A stretch of 64,000 nucleotides of DNA from Clostridia bacterium (GTDB lineage Bacteria > Bacillota > Clostridia > Oscillospirales > CAG-272): contig JAFTYG010000008.1 in NCBI GenBank assembly GCA_017461365.1, forward strand, positions 1 to 64,000. Reading direction: 5' to 3'. Made by a program: the position numbers and the translations under genes. This document shows, in pieces, positions 17,404 to 25,775 of the stretch. Position 1 is the stretch's first letter; every line of letters begins with the position of its first letter. A model generated the notes under the pieces. The model was given only the letters and a program-made list of their open reading frames with translations. It made no database searches and was not told where the DNA came from.

Positions 17404-17580
17404 AAGGGGTTGCCCCCTGTAAATGATATATCGCTTGAGCGATATGATATACGGCTGTCACCGTATGATATATTTGCGTTGCAAATATGATATAATATCC
17501 GCTCCTTCATACGCGGAGCGTATATCATCGCACGATAGTGCAATATCATATCGAAGATATATTACCCGTACCGACAGGAA
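17404..17580. repeat. Array of unrelated hairpins joined by ATGATATA linkers, copy 1
   Basis: At least five short palindromes with different arms follow each other: ATATCGCTTGAGCGATAT, CGGCTGTCACCG, TTTGCGTTGCAAA, CGCTCCTTCATACGCGGAGCG and GCACGATAGTGC. Each is separated by GATATGATATA or TATGATATA, and in the second half by the reverse complement TATATCATC. A second array with the same linkers and different arms is at 32870-33003. No reading frame is supported. Confidence 0.85.
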
Positions 17581-17591
17581 CGGATATAATT

Positions 17592-17629
17592 GAAAAACGA
17601 CAAGTTTCAACAGAAACTTGTCGTTTTTC
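17592..17629 (-). terminator. Terminator of tRNA-Ser
   Basis: AAAAACGACAAGTTTC pairs with GAAACTTGTCGTTTTT over a 4-nt loop, just downstream of the minus-strand tRNA. Confidence 0.9.
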
Positions 17630-17633
17630 TTGG

Positions 17634-17722
17634 CGGAGAGAAAGAGATTCGAACTCTTGTAGGGGTATTAGCCCTAACACGATTTCCAGTCGTGCGCCTT
17701 AGACCAGCTCAGCCATCTCTCC
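17634..17722 (-). tRNA. tRNA-Ser (anticodon GGA)
   Basis: On the minus strand the gene starts GGAGAGATGGCTGAGC and closes its acceptor stem with TCTCTCC plus a G discriminator. The anticodon stem CACGA/TCGTG encloses CTGGAAA, giving anticodon GGA. A long variable arm (about GTTAGGGCTAATACCCCTAC) and the T-loop GTTCGAATC confirm a class II serine tRNA. CCA is not encoded. Confidence 0.95.
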
Positions 17723-17830
17723 GTGACTTTGATATTATACCATAAACGCTAACAAAAATCAAGTCTTTTTTGAAAAAAATTTATATTTTTTTTGGAATAA
17801 AAAAAGTTTGAAAAAATGTCGAAAAAAGGG

Positions 17831-17859
17831 TTGACATTTGCGTAAATATATGTTAAAAT
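17831..17859 (+). promoter_or_regulatory. Promoter of the ABC exporter / DUF1854 operon
   Basis: TTGACA at 17831-17836, 17-bp spacer, TAAAAT at 17854-17859. Confidence 0.75.
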
Positions 17860-17908
17860 TCGCGAAAGAAAATAAAAAGGAGAGCAGCTTTTACGTTGCG
17901 CAACGGTT

Positions 17909-20182
17909 ATGGATACACCTTTTTTAACCAATCGAAAGTTATCCGATGCTCAGATCGAACGTATCGTTTCTTTAGGTACAGAGGAAGATCCCGTTCTTTA
18001 TGCTATCTGCGGAGACATCTCCAAGAAAGCAACCTACAGCTCGTGCGTGTTACTTGCGACTAAAGCACACATCTTTGCCTACGATTTCGTGAAGGACGAG
18101 GTATCGGACAAATATGCGTTCTCCGACGTAGAGAATATCTACAACAAGCGAATGTACGGTAACGGTATTATGCGTATCGTGCTAAAAAACGGAGAGCGGG
18201 CTGACCTGTTCCGTTTTACCTTTTCTGTCGCCGCGCTTTGCGATGCCGCAGTCACATACGTTAAGGACATAAGAGACGGCGCTCCCGTTGAAGAGGCGTA
18301 CGGTGTAATGGAGGCGGTATTTGAAAAGCTTCTCTCAGTATGCCCTAAGTGCGGAAGAACGCTCTCCGCCCCGGGTGCTCAGTGCATTCACTGTATGCAG
18401 AAGCGGCGCATAATAAAGAAGCTCGGGGGGTATCTTAAGCCCGAAATGCCTGTTATCATAATAACCGTGATCATGACCTTGATAACTACGGCTTGCAACC
18501 TTTTGCCGCCGATGCTGACGCAATCGTTGGTTGATGAGATATTGCCGAATGCAGATTACAGCGCGCTCGCAATGGTTGTCGTATTGCTTATATGTACTCA
18601 CGTTGTTCATTACATACTTTTCGGAATACGTAGCTATATGCTTCGCAGCTCAGGCAATAAGATAGTTGCAAGGATGCGGACGGACGTTTATGAAAAGGCG
18701 CAATATCTGCCTATGCGATTTTATGATAAGACCTCCACGGGATCTGTTATAAACCGCATAAGCGGTGATACGGCTAATATTCAGAGCTTTATGCTCAGAG
18801 TAACGTATGACGTTGTGGTTCAGGCATTCAAGCTTGTTTCCCCCGTCATAGTAATGCTGTGCATAAATCCGAAGCTTACTCTGCTCTCACTTATTCCCGT
18901 ACCCGTAATAGTAATAGGTTCGAGAATATTCAGAAAGAAAATAGCGCCCTTTTACCGCCGCATATGGAGACGCTCCTCAGCCGTCACGTCTGTGCTGACC
19001 GACGGTCTGCCCGGTATAAGAGTGGTAAAGTCCTTTACAAACGAGAAGAATGCAGCGGGCAAATTTGCCTCATGTGTTGAGGATTGGAGAGAAACAGATA
19101 CAAAAGCAGGCAGAATACTGAGCGCATATCCCGCAATAGTTACCTGCCTTATTCAGCTTGGCGGTATAGTCATATGGGCGCTTGGCGGAAGCATGGCTAT
19201 AGAGCAGTTGCCTCTTGGAAACGAGGCATCCATAACCATAGGTGTGCTTGTATCCTTCATTTCCTACACCACAATGTTCTACGGTCCCGTTGAATTCTTT
19301 GCGAATTTTTCGGATACAGTGCAGAACGCTACCGCGTCTATGGAGAGAATTATGGATATTCTTGACGCCGAGCCCGAGCATAACTTCGGCAAGGGCAACA
19401 CCGACGCGGATATGGGCGGTGTGATAGAGTTCAAGAACGTAAACTTCTCCTTTGACCGCACGAAGAAGGTGCTCAAAAATATCAATCTCCGTATAGAGCC
19501 CGGGGATATAGTCGGTATTGTAGGAACGACAGGCTCGGGAAAATCAACGCTTATAAATCTGCTTTTGCGCTATTACGACCATTACGAGGGTAAGATAACC
19601 ATTGACGGCGTGGATATACGCAAGATAGATATGGAATATTACCGCTCGAGCATCGGATACGTTCAGCAGGAGCCGCAGATGTTCCACGATACGATCTATA
19701 ATAACATTTGCTACGGTAACGGAGAGTTTTCTGTCGATGAGGTAATAAACGCCGCCGACGTTGCAAACGCGCATGAATTTATCGTGCGTCAGCCCGACGG
19801 ATACGATTCTGTACTCGGAGAGAGGGGCGTTGGACTTTCGGGAGGCGAGCGGCAGAGAATATCTATCGCCCGCGCCGTACTCCGAAATCCCAAAATGCTT
19901 GTGTTCGACGAGGCGACGGCAGCCGTTGACTCCGAGACAGAGCATCTCATTCAGGAGGCTATTGAAAATCTCATAAGCGGACGTACGACTATTATGATAG
20001 CGCACCGCCTATCAACGCTTGCCAAGGCTAATAAGATAGTGGTAGTGGATAACGGCGAAATAATAGAGTGCGGAACTCCCGAGGAGCTTATGGCGATGAA
20101 GGGAAAATACTACAAGCTCGTCCAGATACAGTCGATGGCAGATAAGGTAAACGAGTCCAAGCGCGCTGAAAATTTTGAATGA
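17909..20182 (+). CDS. ABC exporter (fused permease-ATPase) with N-terminal zinc-ribbon extension
   Basis: 757 residues. A non-standard N-terminal region of about 170 residues has a PH-like beta-rich part and a zinc ribbon, CPKCGRTLSAPGAQCIHC, before six transmembrane helices (about 185-475). The ATPase domain has Walker A GTTGSGKSTL, signature LSGGERQRISIARAVL and Walker B MLVFDEATAAVDS. Transporters with this extension paired with a DUF1854 protein are annotated in other genomes as associated with cyanophycin metabolism. No cyanophycin synthetase or cyanophycinase is in this window, so that link is only a hint. The DUF1854 gene follows after 9 nt. The substrate is unknown. Confidence 0.9.
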   Translation: MDTPFLTNRKLSDAQIERIVSLGTEEDPVLYAICGDISKKATYSSCVLLATKAHIFAYDFVKDEVSDKYAFSDVENIYNKRMYGNGIMRIVLKNGERADLFRFTFSVAALCDAAVTYVKDIRDGAPVEEAYGVMEAVFEKLLSVCPKCGRTLSAPGAQCIHCMQKRRIIKKLGGYLKPEMPVIIITVIMTLITTACNLLPPMLTQSLVDEILPNADYSALAMVVVLLICTHVVHYILFGIRSYMLRSSGNKIVARMRTDVYEKAQYLPMRFYDKTSTGSVINRISGDTANIQSFMLRVTYDVVVQAFKLVSPVIVMLCINPKLTLLSLIPVPVIVIGSRIFRKKIAPFYRRIWRRSSAVTSVLTDGLPGIRVVKSFTNEKNAAGKFASCVEDWRETDTKAGRILSAYPAIVTCLIQLGGIVIWALGGSMAIEQLPLGNEASITIGVLVSFISYTTMFYGPVEFFANFSDTVQNATASMERIMDILDAEPEHNFGKGNTDADMGGVIEFKNVNFSFDRTKKVLKNINLRIEPGDIVGIVGTTGSGKSTLINLLLRYYDHYEGKITIDGVDIRKIDMEYYRSSIGYVQQEPQMFHDTIYNNICYGNGEFSVDEVINAADVANAHEFIVRQPDGYDSVLGERGVGLSGGERQRISIARAVLRNPKMLVFDEATAAVDSETEHLIQEAIENLISGRTTIMIAHRLSTLAKANKIVVVDNGEIIECGTPEELMAMKGKYYKLVQIQSMADKVNESKRAENFE

Positions 20183-20191
20183 GGTGGAGCT

Positions 20192-20683
20192 ATGAGAAGG
20201 ATATACGTTGATAAATACACGGGAAAGATCGAAAAGACAGACTTGTATCTTGTAAAGCTTACGACAAAGGACGGTACGGTCTATGAAGATCTCGAGCCCC
20301 GTATGCTTTTCCCCTACACCAACCACACGATGTACATTACACTCCTTGACTCCGACGAGCGTGAGCTCGGATTTGTGCGTGACCTTGATGAGCTTGACAA
20401 GGACTCAAGGCGCGCCATAGAGGAGTGCTTCAAGGAATACTATATGATACCCAAGATAACGAAGGTTATCGAATGCGAGGATAAATTCGGTACGCTGAAA
20501 TGGAAGGTCGATACAGACAGAGGCGAGGTGACCTTCTCGATAAAGAACCGCCACAGCGACATAAAGCGTCTTTACGGCACACCGAGAGTTATTATCAGAG
20601 ACTCAAACGATAACCGTTATGAGATTCCCGATATAAACAAAATGGACGCGCGCAGTAACAGATTGCTCTTTTCCTACCTATAA
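20192..20683 (+). CDS. DUF1854 family protein
   Basis: 163 residues, soluble, beta-rich, no signal peptide. It matches the DUF1854 family by overall pattern: ...PRMLFPYTNHTMYITLLD..., a central EEYY-like helix region and a C-terminal VIIRDSNDNRYEI. It lies 9 nt after the ABC exporter gene, with a strong GAGGTGGAG ribosome binding site, and ends at a terminator; the two form an operon. The constant pairing suggests an accessory or regulatory subunit of the exporter, but the molecular role is not known to me. Confidence 0.8.
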   Translation: MRRIYVDKYTGKIEKTDLYLVKLTTKDGTVYEDLEPRMLFPYTNHTMYITLLDSDERELGFVRDLDELDKDSRRAIEECFKEYYMIPKITKVIECEDKFGTLKWKVDTDRGEVTFSIKNRHSDIKRLYGTPRVIIRDSNDNRYEIPDINKMDARSNRLLFSYL

Positions 20684-20684
20684 T

Positions 20685-20730
20685 AAATATCGGTCGGCTT
20701 ACGCATTTTTGCGGAAGCCGACCGATATTT
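20685..20730. terminator. Bidirectional terminator between DUF1854 and ptsH genes
   Basis: AAATATCGGTCGGCTT pairs with AAGCCGACCGATATTT: 16 perfect base pairs with A- and T-rich ends serving both convergent genes. Confidence 0.92.
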
Positions 20731-20733
20731 ACT

Positions 20734-20982
20734 TTAAAGATTTTTTTCAAAAAATTTTTTGAGCTCGGATATATCCTTGCCGCTCTGCGCGCTGACCTTT
20801 ACAGTGTCGCCCTTTTTTATACCCATTCCCATAAGCGCTAAGAGCTTTTTGAGGCTGGCGGTCTTTCCGTTACATTCGATATTTACGTCAAAATCGTAGG
20901 TCTGCGCCTGCTTTACGATAAGCCCCGCAGGTCGCGCGTGTACTCCGTTTTCGTCTTTGATTGTGTATTCGAATTCGTTCAT
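20734..20982 (-). CDS. ptsH: HPr-like phosphocarrier protein lacking the regulatory Ser46
   Basis: 82 residues. The active site NGVHARPAG places the phosphorylated histidine at residue 15, exactly as in B. subtilis HPr. Aligning residue by residue, position 46, the serine phosphorylated by HPr kinase in catabolite control, is lysine here (KTASLKKLLALMG); a serine exists at 43 but is out of register. So phosphotransfer from Enzyme I should work, but classical P-Ser46 signalling to CcpA should not. The gene overlaps the 3' end of ptsI by 4 nt, downstream of it, reversing the usual ptsH-ptsI order. No EII components are in the window. This may be a specialised paralogue. Confidence 0.92.
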   Translation of the reverse strand: MNEFEYTIKDENGVHARPAGLIVKQAQTYDFDVNIECNGKTASLKKLLALMGMGIKKGDTVKVSAQSGKDISELKKFFEKNL

Positions 20983-22628
20983 TTTCTTTTTCCTTTCTTT
21001 TTACTGAGGTCGGTCTTTCTTATCTTATCTCTCAGGGGAAGTATATACGACGGAGAGACCGACAGCTCGTCTATTCCCATTTCAAGAAATTTTTCGGTAA
21101 GCTCGATGTCTGCACCGAGCTCGCCGCATATGCCCACCCATTTGCCGTGGCTGTGGGCATTGTCGACAGTAAATTTTATCAGACGCATCACTGCCTCGTG
21201 GTGCGGAATGAAGAATTCGTCAAGCCGTCTGTTCTGTCTGTCGAGCGCTAAAGTGTACTGCGTCAGATCGTTCGTGCCTATGCTGAAAAAATCAACGTAG
21301 GGCGCAAGTCTATCGCTGATAAGCGCCGCCGCGGGCGTTTCTATCATAATTCCAAACTCGGTGTCCTCGGAGTAGGGAATATCCTTTTCCTTCAGCTCGG
21401 ATTTTGCTCTGTCGATCATTTCCTTTACCCGAAAAAGCTCGTCCTCCGAGCAGATCATGGGGCACATTACGGCGAGCCTTCCGTAGACCGATGCGCGGAG
21501 CAGAGCGCGGAGCTGAGGCAGAAAGATCTCAGGTCTTGTAAGACAGATGCGGATGGCTCTTAGTCCCAAGGCGGGATTTTCCTCCTTTTCAAGCCCGAAA
21601 TAGCCTACCTGCTTGTCAGCGCCTATGTCGAGAGTTCGGATTATCACCTTTTTGTCCTTCATTTTTTCGAGCACCGTGCGATAGACCTCAAACTGCTCCT
21701 CCTCACAGGGAAAATCACTTCGGTCGAGGTAGAGAAACTCACTGCGGAAAAGCCCTATTCCGCCCGCGTCGTTGGAGAGCACTGCGGGAAGCTCACAAAG
21801 GCTCTGAATGTTTGCGAAAAGCTCTATCCGCCTGCCGTCGAGCGTGATATTTTCAAGCCCCTTGTATTCTTCAAGAAGCGCGCGATGCTTTCTTTCCTCG
21901 TTGAGCCTCTCGGTCATTATCCGCTCTGTCTCCTCATCGGGTGAGATGTACACCTTTCCCGAAAACCCGTCCACGATAGCCTCCGCGCCGTCGGTGAGCG
22001 TCAGCAGATCCTCGCCCACGTCGAGGACGGCGGGGATACCCATGCTTTTCGAAAGTATGGCTGTGTGTGAGCTTGCCGAGCCCTTGGCGGTGACGAACGC
22101 GGCTATTCTGTCACGGTCGAGCTGCATAGCCTCGCTCGGCGTCAGGTCGTCCGCGCAGACAATGTTGCCCTCGGCTGTAGATATTTCCTCGGCTGTCTTT
22201 CCCGAAAGTATTGTCACAAGACGGTTGGAAATATCCCGAATATCCGCTCCACGCGCCTGCATATACGGATCGTCCATTGCTTCAAAGCCCTCGGAAAATA
22301 TCTTTGACACGCGCCCTACCGCATATTCCGCATTTACCTTTTCCTCGGTTATTGCGCGTTTTATTTCAGCGTTGTAGTCCTCGTCCTCAAGCATCATGCC
22401 GTGTATCTCGAATATAGCCGCGCTTTCCTCGTCGATCTTGCAGAGCGCCGTTTCGTATAGCATTTTCAGCTCGCTTGCGGCTACCGTGCGGGCATCCTCA
22501 AAGCGCGCAAGCTCCGCCGCCGTATCGGTAACGCTTTTTTTGCTTATCTCCTCGGCGGAGCGGTGAAAAAAGGAGAGCCTGCCGATGGCGATACCGCCGA
22601 AAACTCCTTTTCCGCTTAGTGTGATCAT
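20979..22628 (-). CDS. ptsI: Phosphoenolpyruvate-protein phosphotransferase (Enzyme I)
   Basis: 549 residues, slightly shorter than the usual about 570. It transfers phosphate from PEP to the histidine of HPr in the cytoplasm. The phosphohistidine motif reads GSASSHTAILSKSMGIPAV (near 185) where most homologues have GGxTSHxAI. The PEP-binding barrel has GLFRSEFLYLDR, RTLDIGADK, EFGIMIETPAAAL, FFSIGTNDLTQYTLALDR and GICGELGAD. First gene of the ptsI-ptsH pair (4-nt overlap). The substituted residues before the active His and the HPr without Ser46 together suggest a partner pair distinct from the canonical housekeeping PTS. Confidence 0.95.
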   Translation of the reverse strand: MITLSGKGVFGGIAIGRLSFFHRSAEEISKKSVTDTAAELARFEDARTVAASELKMLYETALCKIDEESAAIFEIHGMMLEDEDYNAEIKRAITEEKVNAEYAVGRVSKIFSEGFEAMDDPYMQARGADIRDISNRLVTILSGKTAEEISTAEGNIVCADDLTPSEAMQLDRDRIAAFVTAKGSASSHTAILSKSMGIPAVLDVGEDLLTLTDGAEAIVDGFSGKVYISPDEETERIMTERLNEERKHRALLEEYKGLENITLDGRRIELFANIQSLCELPAVLSNDAGGIGLFRSEFLYLDRSDFPCEEEQFEVYRTVLEKMKDKKVIIRTLDIGADKQVGYFGLEKEENPALGLRAIRICLTRPEIFLPQLRALLRASVYGRLAVMCPMICSEDELFRVKEMIDRAKSELKEKDIPYSEDTEFGIMIETPAAALISDRLAPYVDFFSIGTNDLTQYTLALDRQNRRLDEFFIPHHEAVMRLIKFTVDNAHSHGKWVGICGELGADIELTEKFLEMGIDELSVSPSYILPLRDKIRKTDLSKKKGKRK

Positions 22629-22808
22629 ATTTTTATCTTTCCCCCTCTGCTGTTGTTGACTTTGCGTAGATTGCTTTTGTTTCGTTTTCAGTTAGTATTT
22701 ACACTTTTTCTGTGTTTTAACGGACAAATTAAAAATATAATAATACAGCAGGAAAGCTTATGATATAAAATGCACAAAAAGTCGGGAAAAATTTGTAACA
22801 TTTGCGAA

Positions 22809-22837
22809 TTGCTTTTTGTCGGAATAAGTGATATAAT
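22809..22837 (+). promoter_or_regulatory. Promoter of the membrane protein gene at 22889
   Basis: TTGCTT at 22809-22814, 17-bp spacer, TATAAT at 22832-22837. The short leader contains a CAATCG/CGATTG hairpin. The rest of the gap from 22629 is AT-rich, with nothing recognisable. Confidence 0.65.
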
Positions 22838-22888
22838 AGTCTCAATCGTTAACAGCGATTGAATAATTTTTTAAAGAGGTTTTAAATT

Positions 22889-23425
22889 ATGGAAAACAAT
22901 GAAGTTCAGACAAACGTTGTGAACGACGGTTGCATTGCTAAGTCGCAGTTCAGCGTCGGTGGTCTTATCTGGGGCAGAATAATAGCTCCGATAATTGCGG
23001 GAATTTTCTTGGGAATTCTGTTCGGTCTTTTGACAGGCTTGTGCGTGATCATTCCCGGAGTTAATTTGGTGTTGGTTCCCATAATGGCTGTGGTAGATGT
23101 TGTTGTCGGTCTTGCTTACGGTATTTCTTGCCTTATCGACCTCATCTCTTTCTGCTGCTGCCACGTTAAGCTCACAGACAAGGGACTTGAGGGAAGAGCT
23201 GATTACTTCAAGGGCTTTGACCTTAGCTTCGATCAGATAGCAAATCTTGAGATCAACAACAAGCGTCTTGTTATCAATACCAACATCCCCAAGAACAGCA
23301 GCGGTAAGAAGATGAAGAAGTACGCTCTTACCAACATAAAGAACCGCGACGAGTTCTATGCCGCATACACCGAGCAGGCAAGAAAGATAGCTGTTGAAAA
23401 GACTGCTGAGACCGTTTCCGAATAA
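22889..23425 (+). CDS. Membrane protein of unknown function with soluble C-terminal domain
   Basis: 178 residues; not recognised. Two or three hydrophobic segments span about residues 28-90, with a glycine-rich start (GGLIWGRIIAPIIAGIFLG) and a CCCH cluster just after. The soluble second half (about 92-165) has alternating strands: VKLTDKGLEGR, FDLSFDQIANLEINNKRLVI, NIKNRDEFYAAYTEQA. That pattern resembles bacterial PH-like domains found at the cytoplasmic side of small membrane proteins. It is a single gene with its own promoter and terminator. Confidence 0.8.
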   Translation: MENNEVQTNVVNDGCIAKSQFSVGGLIWGRIIAPIIAGIFLGILFGLLTGLCVIIPGVNLVLVPIMAVVDVVVGLAYGISCLIDLISFCCCHVKLTDKGLEGRADYFKGFDLSFDQIANLEINNKRLVINTNIPKNSSGKKMKKYALTNIKNRDEFYAAYTEQARKIAVEKTAETVSE

Positions 23426-23450
23426 TTTATAATTCAGAACATAAAAACAA

Positions 23451-23489
23451 AAGGAATTGACTCATTTAAACCGAGTCAGTTCCTTTTTT
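23451..23489. terminator. Bidirectional terminator
   Basis: AAGGAATTGACTC pairs with GAGTCAGTTCCTT, flanked by A- and T-runs, between the convergent genes at 22889 and 23501. Confidence 0.88.
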
Positions 23490-23500
23490 GTATTCTATTT

Positions 23501-24349
23501 TCAATTCTTATTCCTATACTCATTCGGGGAGGTGCCGACGTGCTTTTTAAACAGCTTACTGAAAAAATGCGCGTCGGGATAACCTACAAGAATACCTACC
23601 TGCTTGACGCTCATATCGGTGCTTGTCAACAGCTCGCAGGCGTTGCGCATCCTCAGCTCGGTGATATAAGCCGTCGGCGGCATCCCCATATATCTGTTAA
23701 AGAGTGCTATGTAGCGCGAATTGCTCAGATTTTCCATCGCCGCAAGCTCGGGCACCGACAGCTTTCGGTCGTACGCGGAATGAATGTAACGCAGAGAAGT
23801 CTCCAAGGGTATTTTTTCAGCGCGCCTTACGATGCACTCCGCCGCCTCGAGAATTATATCCTGCATACAAACCGACGCCCGACGCTCAAGCAAGGGGGAG
23901 CGTCGCTCGAATAACTCGAACATTCTTTTGAATTTTCCCGATATGCGTCCGCCGTCCTCCGCAGTGCCGAAATAGGGCAGAGGATAAAGCCCGCAATCCG
24001 AAAGAAGCCTCTCGGCGTAAGAGCCAGTAAAGTGCGCCCAAAGGTAATCCAAGGGCTCGCCGCCCGAATAGGTGTAGGTGTAATGCGTGTGCGGCGGAAT
24101 GAGAAATATGCTCCCCGATACCGCGGCGGCATTCCTGCCGCCAACCGTCACTCTCATTTTGCCCCTGACCATGTAAAGAAGATAATAGTCGTTGCGCCCC
24201 GATGGGTTGTCGGTGGTAAAGGGAAAGATGGTGGCAAAGTTTCCCGTACAGTTTACTGCTATCGGATATTCGTCCGATGCGATGCTGTGCCCGTTTATGC
24301 CTTGACCGTCCGATCTTTTCAATACGGAATGATATGATACAGAACTCAT
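23501..24349 (-). CDS. AraC-family transcriptional regulator
   Basis: 282 residues. An N-terminal cupin-like sensor domain (FLIPPHTHYTYTYSGGEPL near 85) precedes two C-terminal helix-turn-helix motifs: LSVPELAAMENLSNSRYIAL and MSVKQVGILVGYPDAHFFSK, closing with KHVGTSPNEYR. I chose the start at 24349 because GGGAGG lies 5 nt upstream; an in-frame codon at 24382 lacks such a site. It is divergent from the Gfo/Idh/MocA gene, so it probably controls that operon in response to a sugar or derivative. Confidence 0.93.
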   Translation of the reverse strand: MSSVSYHSVLKRSDGQGINGHSIASDEYPIAVNCTGNFATIFPFTTDNPSGRNDYYLLYMVRGKMRVTVGGRNAAAVSGSIFLIPPHTHYTYTYSGGEPLDYLWAHFTGSYAERLLSDCGLYPLPYFGTAEDGGRISGKFKRMFELFERRSPLLERRASVCMQDIILEAAECIVRRAEKIPLETSLRYIHSAYDRKLSVPELAAMENLSNSRYIALFNRYMGMPPTAYITELRMRNACELLTSTDMSVKQVGILVGYPDAHFFSKLFKKHVGTSPNEYRNKN

Positions 24350-24400
24350 AACGCCTCCCGAAAACAGTAAAAAAATACACAATTAAAATAAAATAGTCGA

Positions 24401-24429
24401 TTGACAAATCCTTGATATTATTATATTAT
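24401..24429 (+). promoter_or_regulatory. Promoter of the oxidoreductase-kinase operon
   Basis: TTGACA at 24401-24406, 17-bp spacer, TATTAT at 24424-24429, about 65 nt before the start. It lies in the divergent gap shared with the AraC gene. Confidence 0.7.
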
Positions 24430-24494
24430 ATAATTAACAAGCTGTCAAGAGCTTTTTTGCCCGACAGTTAAAAAATACATTTACGGAGGCAAAA

Positions 24495-25775
24495 ATGAAA
24501 AAAGTATTGCTAATAGGCGCGGGAAGCAGAGGAACTACCTATTCGCGGATAGCGAAGTCTATGGGCGAGGAACTTTGCGTGGTGGCGGTTGCCGAGCCTA
24601 TCGACGAAAGAAGAAATTATATAAAGAATATGTATTCTGTTCCCGAGGATATGTGTCATACCTCTTGGGAGGAGCTGTTGGCAAGACCTAAATTTGCCGA
24701 TCTCTGTATTATCGCAACTATGGACAGACAGCACTACGCTCCCGCAATGGCGGCAATAGAAAAGGGCTACGACATTCTTCTTGAAAAGCCTATGTCGGCA
24801 ACTCCCGAGGAATGCTGTGAGATAGAGAGAGCGGCAAAAAAGGCGGGTGCTTTTGTGCTTGTTTGCCACGTCCTTCGCTTTACACCGTTCTTCAACGCTC
24901 TTAAAAAGGTTATTGACGACGGCGCGGTAGGAGACGTAGTTCACATTCAGCACGCCGAGTGTGTTGGCAATATTCATCAGAGCCACAGCTTTGTAAGAGG
25001 AAATTGGCGCAACAGCGAGGAGAGCTCCTGCATGATACTGCAAAAGTCCTGCCACGATATGGATATTCTTGCATATCTTGTAGGAAAGAAATGTAAGAGA
25101 GTGTCGAGCTTCGGTTCGCTTACCTATTTCAAGCCCGAAAATGCGCCCGACGGCGCGCCCGAGCGTTGCTCCGACGGATGCCCCCACGCCGATACCTGCT
25201 GCTATAACGCTGAACGCGTGTACCTCGGCTATAACAAGCATGGCTCGACCTTTGTAAACGCTGTTATGGAAAAGAACGAAAGAGTCACAGATGAGGAGAT
25301 CATAGAAAAGCTCAAGACCTCGCCCTACGGAAGATGCGTGTTCTATTGTGACAACGACGTCGTTGACCATCAGGCGGTCAACCTTGAATTTGAGGGAGGC
25401 GTAACGGCAAGCTTTACTATGTGCGCGTTCAATAAGGGCGGAAGATATATCCGTATCATGGGTACAGGCGGAGAGATACAAGCGGATATGGGCAACGACT
25501 TCTTTACCTTGTACGATTTCGCAACGCGAAAGTCGGAACAGATAAAAATATCCGATGCGCTGACAAACGATACCATTGACGGCGGACACGGAGGCGGAGA
25601 CAGCGGAATAATAAGGGCTATAGCCGAGAGATACCGTGGAGGAGACGTTGGGCTGTGCTCCTTGGAGGAGACCTGCCGCAACCACCTTATCGCATTTGCC
25701 GCCGAGGAGTCACGACTTACAGGTAAGGTCGTGGATATGGATGAATACGAAAAAAAGCTTGGGGGGCTTATATAA
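24495..25775 (+). CDS. Gfo/Idh/MocA family oxidoreductase
   Basis: 426 residues. The N-terminal NAD(P)-binding fold starts KKVLLIGAGSRGTTYSRIAK. The catalytic EKPMSATPEE motif is near 97. A distinctive cysteine-rich stretch, CSDGCPHADTCCYNAERVYL, lies near 230, as in one clostridial branch of the family, and may bind a metal. The C-terminal domain has a conserved GGxxASFTMCAFN-like segment. Members oxidise, reduce or epimerise sugars and cyclitols. Its stop codon overlaps the start of the kinase gene (TAATG), and an AraC regulator is divergent, so this is an inducible two-gene carbohydrate unit. The substrate is not evident. Confidence 0.92.
   Translation: MKKVLLIGAGSRGTTYSRIAKSMGEELCVVAVAEPIDERRNYIKNMYSVPEDMCHTSWEELLARPKFADLCIIATMDRQHYAPAMAAIEKGYDILLEKPMSATPEECCEIERAAKKAGAFVLVCHVLRFTPFFNALKKVIDDGAVGDVVHIQHAECVGNIHQSHSFVRGNWRNSEESSCMILQKSCHDMDILAYLVGKKCKRVSSFGSLTYFKPENAPDGAPERCSDGCPHADTCCYNAERVYLGYNKHGSTFVNAVMEKNERVTDEEIIEKLKTSPYGRCVFYCDNDVVDHQAVNLEFEGGVTASFTMCAFNKGGRYIRIMGTGGEIQADMGNDFFTLYDFATRKSEQIKISDALTNDTIDGGHGGGDSGIIRAIAERYRGGDVGLCSLEETCRNHLIAFAAEESRLTGKVVDMDEYEKKLGGLI

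Noticed and set aside
24510..25685. Minus-strand open frame opposite the Gfo/Idh/MocA gene
   Set aside because: Shadow of a clear enzyme gene; no start signals and low-complexity product.
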